The notes under the pieces: model-generated
Database searches by the model: none
What the model was told of the DNA's origin: nothing
The model's input: only the letters and a program-made list of their open reading frames with translations
NCBI RefSeq assembly: GCF_017571495.1
Contig: NZ_JAGETZ010000008.1
Coordinates: forward strand, 186,001 to 250,000
DNA length: 64,000 nucleotides
Reading direction: 5' to 3'
Source: Hymenobacter negativus
GTDB lineage: Bacteria > Bacteroidota > Bacteroidia > Cytophagales > Hymenobacteraceae
Program-made: the position numbers and the translations under genes
Shown here: positions 43,281 to 51,357 of the stretch, one piece after another
How the letters are laid out: each line of letters begins with the position of its first letter
How positions within the stretch are numbered: the first letter of the stretch is position 1

Positions 43281-43460
43281 ATGAAATACCCGGCTGTCCG
43301 TCACCGTCAACGCCTGCCCTCGAACGTGCGCTTTCGCCGGCGCTACTGGCTCTTCTGGTTTTTTTGTGGCTGGCTTTGCATTGGCCGCCTGGGAATGGTG
43401 GCAGTGGTTGGGCGCTGGCTTAAGGCCCCAGCCGTGACCACCATGCGAACGGATACATGA
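43281..43460 (+). CDS. Small basic membrane protein, 59 residues
   Basis: ATG 43281 encodes 59 residues: an Arg-rich N terminus (HRQRLPSNVRFRRRY), a Trp/Phe-rich hydrophobic stretch (WLFWFFCGWLCIGRLGMVAVV) and a short tail. It follows the promoter-like TATATTCA by a few bases, in the same layout as its neighbours. Family unknown. The 195 bases after it show no gene. Confidence 0.5.
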   Translation: MKYPAVRHRQRLPSNVRFRRRYWLFWFFCGWLCIGRLGMVAVVGRWLKAPAVTTMRTDT

Positions 43461-43655
43461 CGGTTTTGGCTGGAGAATCGAGTTCACGAAACTCATCTCC
43501 ATTTGGCGTTTCGTGAACGTTGATTAATGAACGGGTTTCTTGAACTCAATCTGGTCTGTAAGGAGCTTTAGTTGATAAGGACAGGCGTCACAGCTGGTAG
43601 TTCAGGAAAAGGAGCGTTAGATTGCAAATTCAGTTATAATCTCCAGAGGGATTGT

Positions 43656-44153
43656 ATGAAGTATGTCGCCGGGCTCCTGATTTTTTGCACGTTCACTGGC
43701 CTCTTCGGCTGCCGGAAACAACGCGATTGCACCGTTCACCCCAACGAGCGCTTTGACGGGAACGGGCTCTTATTACTGGAAACCGCGACTTCGGAAGACG
43801 GCTCCACGTTTGTTGTATTCTTTCCCGTCTGTGAAGTGGACACCGCCGATTTGGTGGGGTCCTTGCGGCGCGCATCGGAAGGCGTAAGCGTGCGCGTGCA
43901 CTACGGGTCGGTCTTGCGGGCGTTGCGCCACCGGGTGGTCCGGTTAACCAGCACGGACCCCCGGCGTCCCGCCGGATTGGGGAAGCTGTACCTGACGAGT
44001 GTGCACTTGGCGTTTACAGACCAGCGGAATCCCTCGAATCCCCATAACAAAGCCTTTCACTACGTTCTGAACACGGAACAGGTGCGGTGGGCAGGCCCAG
44101 TTAGCGTGACGCAGATGGGCGCTTTACACCCGGTTGTTTTTGACAACCTGTGA
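43656..44153 (+). CDS. Lipoprotein of unknown function
   Basis: A 165-residue protein from ATG 43656, with lipoprotein signal KYVAGLLIFCTFTGLFGC and a mature part of mixed strands (GNGLLLLETATSEDGS, VVFFPVCEVD, VRVHYGSVL, GKLYLTSVHLAF). The frame is open upstream to 43572 without support. No family recognised. The gene lies in the cargo region with no close partner. Confidence 0.7.
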   Translation: MKYVAGLLIFCTFTGLFGCRKQRDCTVHPNERFDGNGLLLLETATSEDGSTFVVFFPVCEVDTADLVGSLRRASEGVSVRVHYGSVLRALRHRVVRLTSTDPRRPAGLGKLYLTSVHLAFTDQRNPSNPHNKAFHYVLNTEQVRWAGPVSVTQMGALHPVVFDNL

Positions 44154-44288
44154 GCCCGTCGCCCTAGGGTAGAAGCGGCCCGGAGGCGCATGGCCTTGCC
44201 AACGGTTTGCACCCAACCCCTAGGCAAACCCATTGTCAGCACTATGGACCGCCTATTCAAGAAAACGATGGTTTAAATTAACGAGCGT

Positions 44289-44726
44289 TTAGTTTGCCGC
44301 AGGAAGTACCACTGGGTTGTACACGGTAAAGTGAACCCAAGCGGAATCGGCCCGCCCTGCTTGGTTCAGTTGCCATACCGATTTGCCGGGATGCAACGCC
44401 TCGTGTTTGGGGTAGTACCGCACCAGCAACGAAGTGCTCTTGAGAAGTCCAGTTTTCGGCAATTGGTCCAATCGAATTAAGCTGTCTGTCCATGTGTAGT
44501 GGCCGGTTACCACGTCCGACGCCATAAACGCTGCGCTCTCGTAGCGAAACGTCCCATCGGCTCGAAATTCCAGCATCGTAGCGGAAATCCCGGATTTGTA
44601 GGAAGCGAATAACACGACGGGGCTGGGCGGGGCTCCTGGCACAGGGTGTCGGAAGAGGGCGTATCCAACAAATGCCAGCGACGCGAGCCCGACAAACCAG
44701 GCAGAGGTGGATAAAAATTTATTCAC
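44289..44726 (-). CDS. Membrane-anchored hypothetical protein
   Basis: A 145-residue protein with one N-terminal membrane helix (about 8-25, SAWFVGLASLAFVGYALF) and a beta-rich periplasmic part (MLEFRADGTFRYESAAFM, GHYTWTDSLIRLDQLP, SLLVRYYPKHE). The pattern of Gly/Thr/Phe strands resembles lipocalin-like small proteins. Function unknown. A 66-bp gap separates it from the acetyltransferase gene upstream on the same strand. Confidence 0.65.
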   Translation of the reverse strand: MNKFLSTSAWFVGLASLAFVGYALFRHPVPGAPPSPVVLFASYKSGISATMLEFRADGTFRYESAAFMASDVVTGHYTWTDSLIRLDQLPKTGLLKSTSLLVRYYPKHEALHPGKSVWQLNQAGRADSAWVHFTVYNPVVLPAAN

Positions 44727-44792
44727 GTGGTAAAGTAGTGCTGCCTGGGGAGCATGATAGATCAGGCAGCATACTGTCTAGGAAAACGGTGG

Positions 44793-45302
44793 TTATTTCA
44801 CAAATGCAAACCGGTGCTCGTCCCACACCTGCTCGTTTTTGAAGACGGCCTTTTGGAAGATGCCTTCCCTCACGTAGCCGTTCTTGAGCAGCACTCGCAT
44901 GGACGCCACGTTGTAGGCAAACACCCCGGCGTGGACCCGGGTAAACCCCAGGTGCTGGACCGCGTGGTGCGTGGCCAGTCCGACGGCCGCCGAGGCCAGG
45001 CCCTGGTTCCAGAACGGCTCGCCGATCCAATACCCGATTTCCGCCGTTTTCCGGTAGACGTCGCTTAACCCCACCAACCCCACTACGCCGCTCAAGCAGC
45101 CCCTGGCCTCAATGCCGAACGTCATCGGCACGGGCTCTTGGCGGGTTAGAGCAATGAAGTCGGCGGCGTGCTGGCTCGAATACGGGAAGGGAATGTAGTC
45201 GCGCAGCTGGTCCCAAATCTTTTTGTTGTTGGCAAGGCGGGCCAGCGCCGCTTGGTCCGCAGCTTCGAGCCGCCGCAAAACTACGTTGTTCGATTGGAGC
45301 AT
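44793..45302 (-). CDS. GNAT N-acetyltransferase, RimJ/RimL type
   Basis: A 169-residue GNAT-fold acetyltransferase: LRRLEAADQAALARLANN, PMTFGIEARGCLSGVVGL, EIGYWIGEPFWNQGLASAAV (the acetyl-CoA loop) and VHAGVFAYNVASMRVLLKNG, ending EHRFAFVK. RimJ/RimL-like members acetylate protein N termini or antibiotics or small amines; the substrate here is unknown. It is in the cargo region with its own 60-bp upstream gap. Confidence 0.9.
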   Translation of the reverse strand: MLQSNNVVLRRLEAADQAALARLANNKKIWDQLRDYIPFPYSSQHAADFIALTRQEPVPMTFGIEARGCLSGVVGLVGLSDVYRKTAEIGYWIGEPFWNQGLASAAVGLATHHAVQHLGFTRVHAGVFAYNVASMRVLLKNGYVREGIFQKAVFKNEQVWDEHRFAFVK

Positions 45303-45362
45303 ATCAGGGAAAGCCGTTGTCTGGGGTACTTGGACGGGCGTCCATTCAAAGGGTGGTTATAG

Positions 45363-45635
45363 TTACTCCGCATCCGGCATCCAGTCCGGCAGCTTCACGA
45401 ACATGGCGTAGTCTGGTAGCCGGTCATCTTCGCTCCCCGCTTCGAAGGCAAACAGAAACTCGATTTCGTTTTTCTCCACGTCGTAGTTGAGCTCGACGAA
45501 AAAGCCTGACGGTACCTGGTAGAGCTGCACGGCCTGGTGAAAGTCATCCCAGCGCCGGGCCAGGTAGGTACCACGCTGAAAGAGGTAGGCCAGTTGCACC
45601 TCGTCCGATAATTGGTTGAAGTCGTGGAGGGTCAT
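45363..45635 (-). CDS. Conserved hypothetical, 90 residues
   Basis: A 90-residue acidic soluble protein: HDFNQLSDEVQLAYLFQRG, a YLARRWDDFH stretch, VELNYDVEKNEIEFLFAFEAGS, and LPDYAMFVKLPDWM. I recall similar proteins in Bacteroidota genomes but not a function. The stop is 60 bp before the upstream start of the acetyltransferase gene. Confidence 0.68.
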   Translation of the reverse strand: MTLHDFNQLSDEVQLAYLFQRGTYLARRWDDFHQAVQLYQVPSGFFVELNYDVEKNEIEFLFAFEAGSEDDRLPDYAMFVKLPDWMPDAE

Positions 45636-45648
45636 GAGCAGGCGTATC

Positions 45649-45945
45649 CTAATAGCACCACTTGCACGGGTCCATCTGCTGTTGGGCAGAAGCCAGGCTC
45701 ATGGATACGACGGACGCCCCGCACCGGGCCAGCCCCCGGCAGCCGGCGGAAGCGTGGTACTTGACCGTGTTGCCGCTGTTGCAGTAGTACACCACGGCGC
45801 CAGCGGCCACGTGCTTGGTTTTGGTTTTGACTTTGGCCGCCGCGTGGTGGGTGACGGTCTTATGGGTGGTGCGCGGGTGGGTGGTCTGGGCCGGGGCGGT
45901 GAGGGAAAGCGCGAGCAGGGCCACTTGGAGTAGCAGGTGTTTCAT
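45649..45945 (-). CDS. Small secreted Cys-containing protein
   Basis: A 98-residue protein from ATG 45945, with a signal peptide (MKHLLLQVALLALSLTAPAQ), a Lys/Thr/His-rich linker and a C-terminal Cys module: VVYYCNSGNTVKYHASAGCRGLARC followed by DPCKWCY. The CxxC plus spaced cysteines suggest a small zinc or disulfide fold; similar modules are widespread in Bacteroidota. Function unknown. Confidence 0.75.
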   Translation of the reverse strand: MKHLLLQVALLALSLTAPAQTTHPRTTHKTVTHHAAAKVKTKTKHVAAGAVVYYCNSGNTVKYHASAGCRGLARCGASVVSMSLASAQQQMDPCKWCY

Positions 45946-45970
45946 GGGGGTAAGGTAGGGAGCGGGCATG

Positions 45971-45999
45971 AAAAAGCCCCGCTGGGTGGGCGGGGCTTT
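45971..45999 (-). terminator. Terminator of the lectin gene
   Basis: On the minus strand AAAGCCCCGC...GCGGGGCTTTTT lies 10 bp after the lectin stop and about 25 bp before the next start, similar to the terminator-promoter spacers at 42.6 and 43.2 kb. Confidence 0.85.
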
Positions 46000-46007
46000 G
46001 ACTAGAG

Positions 46008-47393
46008 CTATTGCTTTATAAATTTTTGATGGTACTCCTGTCGCTCATCGGTGACGGTTACAAAATAGATGCCTGCCGGTAGGTGAGATACATCTATTCG
46101 TGTAGATGTTGGATGAGGAGCAGTTGATACAACAGTTCCACGAATGTCTCGAATCGTCACATCACCCACCCCGCCAGCATTTGACAGGGAGAGGTATAGT
46201 GTTGTAAGAGTAGGATTGGGATAAAGCGTGAGCACCGAATCCAAAGATTTTCGTTTAGAGGAGGAAGCCTCGCTTGTAGGCCCAGCCATTGTTACCGGGT
46301 TGGATACCCCACGATTATTTGTTGGGATATCCAAGAGCCACGTCTGGTGCTTGAGACCCTCATAAGTCGATTGTGCAATGGCGTCACCGTCGCTAGTACT
46401 CCCGTCACCCCCAGCAAGCGATAGCGCTAAGCCGCTTTGCCGGTTGATGAAATGATAATACATACCACCATCGCTTAGCATTTCCCATTGCTGATTAAGG
46501 GCACCCGTTAATGGTGCTTGGTTGGCTGGCTGATTTTCGGCCAGTAATTGTGCTCCGGTTCCACTGATTTGCAGTGCCTGTGTGCTGTTGCGGTTGAGAA
46601 TGACCCAGTAATCATGGCCGGCAGCTGACTGAAAGTAGCGCAGGTACCATTGCTGGTGTGCCTGCCCCACGCCTGTTGGCTCCACATGATAGGTTCGCTG
46701 TTCGATGGCAACGTTTGGCGCAACATCCGCTGTGTTTACCTCAGCTACTTTAAAGCTGGCCAGGTTGGTAAGCGTATATGCATCGGTGTGAGTGCTGACA
46801 TCTATCAATTCCCATTGCTGATTAGCCGTTCCGGCGAGCGGTTGTTGCCTGGCAACTTCTCCCATTCTGGTTGATGGAGCGGTCGCTGCTATTTGGAGCG
46901 CTTGGCTGCTACCGCGATTGGTCAGAAAAAAACGATTCGTGCCCGGTATATTGGTAATCCTCCATTCTTGGAAGGAATTAGGTGGCCCAAAAATATATTG
47001 GCTGGCCGTCGCATCTGCAGCAGTGCTATAACCGCCAATCTCCAGCACTTGCCCACTGCCGCGATTAATGATTTGAACATAGGTAGGGTCCACAAATTTG
47101 ATAAGCCACTGCTGGTTCGCATGATTGTCGTAGGTCCAGAGATTCGCGGTACAACCAGGAACCAACCGTATTCCGCCACCGCCGCCTATTTCAAGCGAAA
47201 GGCCAGTAAGTGGATTGTAGAGTCTGTACAGCCCTTGCGAACCGGGGGCTGGAGGAAACTGCGCTTGGGCTTGTGATGCAAAGGGGAGCAAGGAGGCACA
47301 CACCAACCACAGCACCCAAGCTCGCCTAATTAGGCTATGGGGTCCTTTTACTAGTTGGGCCGCAGCCGATGGAAGAGTGTAAGCTGTTTTCAT
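46008..47393 (-). CDS. T9SS-exported ricin-type (QxW) lectin protein
   Basis: A 461-residue protein with a signal peptide (to about 45), then ricin B-like beta-trefoil repeats over about 50-370 (NQQWLIKF, FQEWRI, NQQWELI, HQQWYLRY, NQQWEML, HQTWLLD: Q-x-W motif repeats), and a C-terminal T9SS sorting domain (VLTLYPNPTL near 388; LPAGIYFVTVT). Such proteins bind sugars at the cell surface or in the medium. The coding sequence is clearly more AT-rich than the neighbouring genes, and so is its upstream region, so it may have been acquired separately. ATG 47393 begins the signal. Confidence 0.88.
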   Translation of the reverse strand: MKTAYTLPSAAAQLVKGPHSLIRRAWVLWLVCASLLPFASQAQAQFPPAPGSQGLYRLYNPLTGLSLEIGGGGGIRLVPGCTANLWTYDNHANQQWLIKFVDPTYVQIINRGSGQVLEIGGYSTAADATASQYIFGPPNSFQEWRITNIPGTNRFFLTNRGSSQALQIAATAPSTRMGEVARQQPLAGTANQQWELIDVSTHTDAYTLTNLASFKVAEVNTADVAPNVAIEQRTYHVEPTGVGQAHQQWYLRYFQSAAGHDYWVILNRNSTQALQISGTGAQLLAENQPANQAPLTGALNQQWEMLSDGGMYYHFINRQSGLALSLAGGDGSTSDGDAIAQSTYEGLKHQTWLLDIPTNNRGVSNPVTMAGPTSEASSSKRKSLDSVLTLYPNPTLTTLYLSLSNAGGVGDVTIRDIRGTVVSTAPHPTSTRIDVSHLPAGIYFVTVTDERQEYHQKFIKQ

Positions 47394-47791
47394 AAAGAGT
47401 TGGATTAGATGAATTGTGCCCAAAGCAACCACCTTTTACAAAAAGGACAAAGGACAAAACCCTTACTATTCAGACTATAATTAAATAAATATAATATATA
47501 ATAAAAAATAATAATAATGTAGTCTATTGGCCTAATGAATGAAATGAGAAGTGTTTATGAAGCACGTTGGTCTGTGGCTGGCGGTCAATGTTCCAGTAAA
47601 ATCAGACTATTGTCCCTGGAACATCGACTATCTGGCAAGCCAATCGCGTGTAAGACGTCTTAGCCCTGCTCTCGGTCAACGTCATTTACCAAAACGTGAT
47701 AGGCGGCTTTAAAAAAACACACCCATTCCGCCTATTTTACACGGCTGGCCTATATCGGTCGGGGATTTGGTTGGCAGTGAGGTTACTTAAC
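47394..47791. other. AT-rich intergenic stretch without a clear gene
   Basis: The stretch 47455-47520 is nearly pure AT (TAATAATAATG runs) and probably holds the lectin promoter. A hairpin (TGTTCCAG at 47588 with CTGGAACA near 47616) is visible. A 42-codon frame from 47535 has no support. Confidence 0.5.
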
Positions 47792-47913
47792 GACACCCAA
47801 GCGCTGGGCTTCATCGAGCAGCTATGAAGCCGTTGGGGCGCTGTGCAACAAAGGTTGAGGTGGCATTGCTATGCCACTTTGGGTGCTGGGTAGCTTTGGT
47901 AAGAATCAAATCA
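47792..47913 (+). promoter_or_regulatory. Duplicated promoter-operator block, copy A
   Basis: This block closely matches 53077-53197. It holds a perfect inverted repeat (GTGGCAT-TGCT-ATGCCAC region, 47859-47876) and on the plus strand a promoter: TTG in the repeat and TAGCTTTG at 47891-47898, with a spacer of about 22 bases. In copy B the same promoter reads into the tape-measure gene. Here no coding frame follows, only a hairpin-rich stretch that ends in a terminator at 48052. It includes tag 5 of the cargo region at its left end. Confidence 0.6.
47796..47820 (-). repeat. Cargo tag 5 (DEAQRLGV-coding)
   Basis: On the minus strand GATGAAGCCCAGCGCTTGGG encodes DEAQRLG and is followed by VVK and a stop. 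It lies upstream of the lectin gene. Related tags: 51358-51378, 52009-52023, 52618-52640, 53080-53105. Confidence 0.65.
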
Positions 47914-48052
47914 AATGCTTGCCGACCAGGAGTGAGAGCAACCATTGCCCTGCGCTCACGGCTGAACACCTTGAAAAACATTATTGCACAGCCACTGTGC
48001 ACAAAAATATCGGCCCACGAAAAAGCCCCGCCCTTGACCGGACGGGGCTTTT
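47904..48052 (+). ncRNA. Candidate structured RNA between promoter and terminator
   Basis: A strong -7 box (TAGCTTTG, 47891-47898) would start a transcript near 47904, and a clear terminator ends it at 48052. The roughly 150 bases between hold no convincing frame, but hold two hairpins: GTGAG (47932-47936) with CTCAC (47955-47959), and TGCACAG (47985-47991) with CTGTGCA (47995-48001), then the terminator hairpin. It could be a small RNA, or the leftover of a lost cargo gene. Confidence 0.35.
48021..48052 (+). terminator. Terminator after the duplicated promoter
   Basis: AAAAGCCCCG...CGGGGCTTTT around a 12-base loop. Confidence 0.85.
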
Positions 48053-48419
48053 GCTTAGTTGCTATCCAGTAGTAGATGTTTTAGCCAAACGGCCCGCAAC
48101 TGGCTCATTTCATCGTTCAACTTTTCGCGCCGTTCATGTGGGCAAGCTACACCAAGCCTTAGTGCATCTGCCAAACAACAACAGAAGTACACGGCATAAA
48201 ACACCTTGGCAGCTCAAAAACCCGCATTCCGGCTTATATAGTTGTGTTCTTTGGCAGAAAGCGGCTTGCTGCTTTCCGCAACCGCCCCCGTACCTTTATC
48301 CCATCGCACGGTTACCCCACCTCACCTCGGCAGCTCCTAAAAAAGCAGAGCCCCGACTGGTGGAACAGTCGAGGCTCTAAAGAAGCAGGTGGTAAGTACA
48401 CCTACATTCTTTGACTCAA
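48053..48419. other. Intergenic stretch with one hairpin
   Basis: No convincing gene is seen. A hairpin at 48347-48378 (AGAGCCCCGACTG with CAGTCGAGGCTCT, one mismatch) could be a terminator lacking a T-run. Just before the next small gene, CTACATTCTTTG resembles a -7 box. Confidence 0.5.
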
Positions 48420-48539
48420 ATGAGGAAAAAACGTGTGTTAGAACTGCTTAAAACGGTCGGCCCGGCTGTTTTAGTGGGGCTTGCAAGCGGTATCGGTAAA
48501 GCCCTCGGGCTCGCCTTTATCGCCTACCTGCTCCGGTAG
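48420..48539 (+). CDS. 39-residue single-helix membrane peptide
   Basis: ATG 48420 to TAG 48539 encodes 39 residues: a basic start (MRKKRVLELLKT) and a hydrophobic helix with small residues (VGPAVLVGLASGIGKALG), ending in AFIAYLLR. It has a promoter-like TACATTCTTTG just before and a terminator directly after, which supports it as a real transcription unit. The Gly-zipper helix is like small toxin or holin-type peptides; function is unknown. Confidence 0.6.
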   Translation: MRKKRVLELLKTVGPAVLVGLASGIGKALGLAFIAYLLR

Positions 48540-48546
48540 TTCGATT

Positions 48547-48582
48547 GAGGCAGTTCGGCCGTGTGCCGGGCTGCCTCTTTTT
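48547..48582 (+). terminator. Terminator after the 39-residue gene
   Basis: GAGGCAG and CTGCCTC pair around a loop that itself pairs (GGC/GCC), followed by TTTTTG. Confidence 0.85.
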
Positions 48583-48747
48583 GTTGAAGCTTGTACAAAC
48601 ATACGGGTTTGTTGTAGACCTGTTCTACACAATACGTTGCATATTGTGTAACTCAAAACGCAAGTAATTGGTTTATAGTACAGTAGTTTTAATAAGAAAT
48701 ATAGTTTGTATAGTTGACCTAGCTGGCCTAGCTCAACTAGGAACCCA

Positions 48748-48797
48748 CCAACGATTGCCCCACGCAAACGGTGGCCTATCTCGGCTGCGTCGCAGAT
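48748..48797 (+). repeat. 50-bp repeat, copy 1 (inverted copy at 63746-63795)
   Basis: CCAACGATTGCCCC...GCAGAT: 50 bases that match the reverse complement of 63746-63795 except at three positions. A more diverged relative in the same orientation is at 56299. Around it (48583-48815) no gene is seen; a short palindromic stretch GACCTAGCTGGCCTAGCTC lies just before. Confidence 0.85.
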
Positions 48798-48815
48798 TTA
48801 CGGATGCAAGGGCTA

Positions 48816-48962
48816 TTAGAGAAAGGGGTTGTCTCGCTGATGCACTTCCATGCGGTAAAGCACTTGGTCTAGGGTCAATTCTCCACGTACAAATTGCTCC
48901 AGCAACATGCGCTCGTAGGCTTTGGGCGCGAGCGGGGGTGCCAGCCGAAAGATTGAGCGCAA
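48816..48962 (-). CDS. Small protein or gene remnant, up to 48 residues
   Basis: From TTG 48962 (or ATG 48908, 30 residues) to TAA 48816, the minus strand encodes a well-formed helical peptide: APKAYERMLLEQFVRGELT then LDQVLYRMEVHQRDNPFL. It looks coding (like the C-terminal part of a small antitoxin or phage protein) but has no clear start, and a stop lies just upstream. It may be the remnant of a longer gene. Confidence 0.4.
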   Translation of the reverse strand: MRSIFRLAPPLAPKAYERMLLEQFVRGELTLDQVLYRMEVHQRDNPFL

Positions 48963-49172
48963 CCGCTAGAGCGCGGCGGCGCTGGGGTTCGGTTGCAAGT
49001 TCGCTGGGTTGCTGCCGGTGCATTAATAAAGCAAGCGATGGTTTCACCTTGCAAATTGCAGAGGCATCCAGCTAGCAGTCAATCAGGAGAACTGCGTATT
49101 CGTACCGGATTAGTACGGAAATTGGCGGCTTTTAAAAAAAGCGCACCCTTCCCACCGCTGTTGCACGGCAAT

Positions 49173-49208
49173 AAAAAAGCCCCGGCCGGTAAGGGCGCAG
49201 GGCTTTTC
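49173..49208 (-). terminator. Terminator of the S74 protein gene
   Basis: On the minus strand AAAAGCCC...GGGCTTTTTT with an irregular middle, 22 bp after the stop. Confidence 0.65.
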
Positions 49209-49229
49209 TTGTTTGTGCTTAATACCAGG

Positions 49230-51203
49230 TTAGTGCCGGGCCTGACCGCCGGTGGTCGCCTCTAGCCGCTGCAGCCGGGCCTCGAAGGTTTCCAGGGTGG
49301 CCGTGGCCTGGGCGGCTTTCTCTTCCGCTGAGGCGGCGCGGGAGGCAGCAGCGCCAGCGGCCGTTTTGGCAGCGGCAGCCTCGGCCTTGGCGGCAATTGC
49401 TTCCTGTTTGAGCGCCTCAATCTGGGCCTGCTGCTCTTTCAGGGCCTCGATGAGCACGGGGGTGAACTGGGCGTAGTTGACGGCCTTGTAGCCCTCGGCG
49501 TCGGTGCTCACCAGCTCAGGATAAATTTTCTCTACTTCCTGGGCCAGTACGCCCACCTGGGGAGCGCCGGCCGTGCCACCATGCTTGACCCCCAGGGCGT
49601 TCCACTCGTAGCGCACCCCGCGCAGGGCCAGCACGGCGGCCAGGGCGCTGCCTAGGGGGCGCACGTGCTGCTTAAAGCGGGCATCAGAGGTGAGCACCAC
49701 GCCGTTGGCCCGCACCTGGCCGCTCACGTCAAGCTTATAGGTGCTGCTGGGGGCTAGGCCCAGGCCCACGTTGCCAGCCGTAGAAACCCGCAGCACCGAG
49801 GTGCCGCTGGTACCGTAGGTATCAAGAAAGAATTCATCGCTGCTGCGCTGGTCCACGCCTAACCGCCAGCGGTTCTTACTGGTGCCGTAGCGCACTTCGC
49901 CGCCGCTGCTGTTAGCCCCGTTGAAGCCCAGGAAGGAAAAGCCGCTGTTGCCTCCGGTCAGGGTTTGCAGCACGATGTTGCCGCTGACGGCCGTGCCGTC
50001 GGCCACGCCGTTGGTGACGCGCAGGCCCACATCGTCGTTGCTGGCCGGCTGCACGGTGAGCTGGGCCGCTGGGGCACCGGTGCCGATGCCCACGTTGCCG
50101 TTGGCCTGCACCCGCAGCAGCGGGGTGCCCGCCGCGTCCTGGGTGGTGCCCTGGCTCACGTCGAGGGCGGCGGCGGTGCCGGTGGCGGCCACCTTCACGG
50201 CTAGGCCGTTGGCGTTGGTTGCCGTGTTGTCGTTGTAGAACATGCTCACGTAGCCGGCCTGGTCGGCGGCCCAGGTCAGCGAGCCAGGGTTGCCGCCGGC
50301 GCCGTCGCTGCCAATGATGTTGGTGGCCGTGTTGGCCAGCTGCGAGTAGGGCGCGGTGGTATTGATGCCCACCCGGCCCGCGCTGCTGATGGCCAGGCCC
50401 GTGCTGCCGCCGTTGCCCACCAGGTAGTAGGGGCCCAGGTCGAAGTTGCCCCCGGCCGCCGTCGCGGCCGGCAGCGCCCGCCAGGTGCCGTAGCCGACGC
50501 CGTCCGAGGTCAGCACCTTGCCCGCGCCCTGGGTGCCGTCGACGATGCGGATGGCCGAGCCGGTGTTGTTGTAGCCCGGGTTCTGGCAGATGCCCACCCA
50601 GCGAAAGCCCGCGCGCAAATTGCTGCCCGTCGAGAAAAAGCCCGCCCAGCCGCCGCCTCGGTATGCCGTGGCCCAGATGCCGAAGTCGTTGGGCGTGGTG
50701 GTGCCCTCGGGCAGCTTGCCGTAGCCCGAGAGGATGGTGCGCGTGTACTTCGCCCCAAAGTTGCTGCGGGTGATGAGCGCGGCGCTCTGCGTGCCCACGC
50801 TGGCGTTCAACTCCACTTGGGCGGTGGAGTCGCCCAGGGAGGTGCTCGTGGTACCCAGCAGGCGCTGCGCGTTCAGGTCGAGGGTTTGGGTGGCGGTGTG
50901 GTTGCCCAGGTTGTCGGCCCCCAGGCGCACCCAGGCCGCGCCGTCGTAGGCATATAAGCCGGGGGTACTGTCGGTGAGGTAAATGAGCAGGCCCGGCACC
51001 GGCGGGGCGGTGGTGCTGGCCGTGAGGGCATTGCGCTGGGCCAGGGTGAGGCGGGGCAGCAACAGCCCCTGGCTGGTGCTGCGCACTTCCAGCGCCGCCG
51101 AAGCAGCGGGGCTGGTGGTGCCGATGCCTACACTTTGGGCAAAGGCGAAAGTCGGCAGCCAAGTTAGTGCGGCGACACAGAGCAAGGAATACAGATTGCG
51201 CAT
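49230..51203 (-). CDS. Secreted tail-fibre-like protein with Peptidase S74 chaperone domain
   Basis: A 657-residue protein with a signal peptide (MRNLYSLLCVAALTWLPTFA), a long beta-rich stalk of short repeats (VGIGTTSP, VGINTTAP, VGIGTGAP) and a C-terminal Peptidase_S74 intramolecular chaperone domain (LTSDARFKQHVRPLGSAL, with the Ser/Lys pair in SDARFK; then VGVLAQEVEKIYPELV) and a trailing coiled coil. The S74 domain folds trimers and cleaves itself. In Bacteroidota such proteins are often cell-encoded, so the phage link is not certain. ATG 51203 begins the signal. Confidence 0.88.
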   Translation of the reverse strand: MRNLYSLLCVAALTWLPTFAFAQSVGIGTTSPAASAALEVRSTSQGLLLPRLTLAQRNALTASTTAPPVPGLLIYLTDSTPGLYAYDGAAWVRLGADNLGNHTATQTLDLNAQRLLGTTSTSLGDSTAQVELNASVGTQSAALITRSNFGAKYTRTILSGYGKLPEGTTTPNDFGIWATAYRGGGWAGFFSTGSNLRAGFRWVGICQNPGYNNTGSAIRIVDGTQGAGKVLTSDGVGYGTWRALPAATAAGGNFDLGPYYLVGNGGSTGLAISSAGRVGINTTAPYSQLANTATNIIGSDGAGGNPGSLTWAADQAGYVSMFYNDNTATNANGLAVKVAATGTAAALDVSQGTTQDAAGTPLLRVQANGNVGIGTGAPAAQLTVQPASNDDVGLRVTNGVADGTAVSGNIVLQTLTGGNSGFSFLGFNGANSSGGEVRYGTSKNRWRLGVDQRSSDEFFLDTYGTSGTSVLRVSTAGNVGLGLAPSSTYKLDVSGQVRANGVVLTSDARFKQHVRPLGSALAAVLALRGVRYEWNALGVKHGGTAGAPQVGVLAQEVEKIYPELVSTDAEGYKAVNYAQFTPVLIEALKEQQAQIEALKQEAIAAKAEAAAAKTAAGAAASRAASAEEKAAQATATLETFEARLQRLEATTGGQARH

Positions 51204-51239
51204 AGAACAAGAAAAAATGGTATAGGACCTCGTGGGGGC

Positions 51240-51293
51240 GAAAGTACTAGGTCCTTCGCGCTCATCTTGTCGCATGTTGATGCGACAAGATGA
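51240..51293 (-). promoter_or_regulatory. Promoter and operator-like palindrome of the S74 gene
   Basis: TCATCTTGTCGCAT (51262-51275) and ATGCGACAAGATGA (51280-51293) form a perfect 14-bp inverted repeat. Just downstream on the minus strand is TACTTTCG (about 51243-51250), the -7-like box also seen at the kinase gene. Confidence 0.6.
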
Positions 51294-51357
51294 AGAATTA
51301 TGCTATGCCCAAGTGGGACATGAAATAGCAGGTAGCTTTTTTTAATTACTTAAGAAC

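Noticed and set aside
47871..48380. 169-codon plus-strand frame
   Set aside because: It crosses a terminator at 48021-48052 and has no domain or codon-use support.
48668..49075. 135-codon plus-strand frame
   Set aside because: Arg/Cys-rich sequence across the 50-bp repeat and opposite a better minus-strand stretch.
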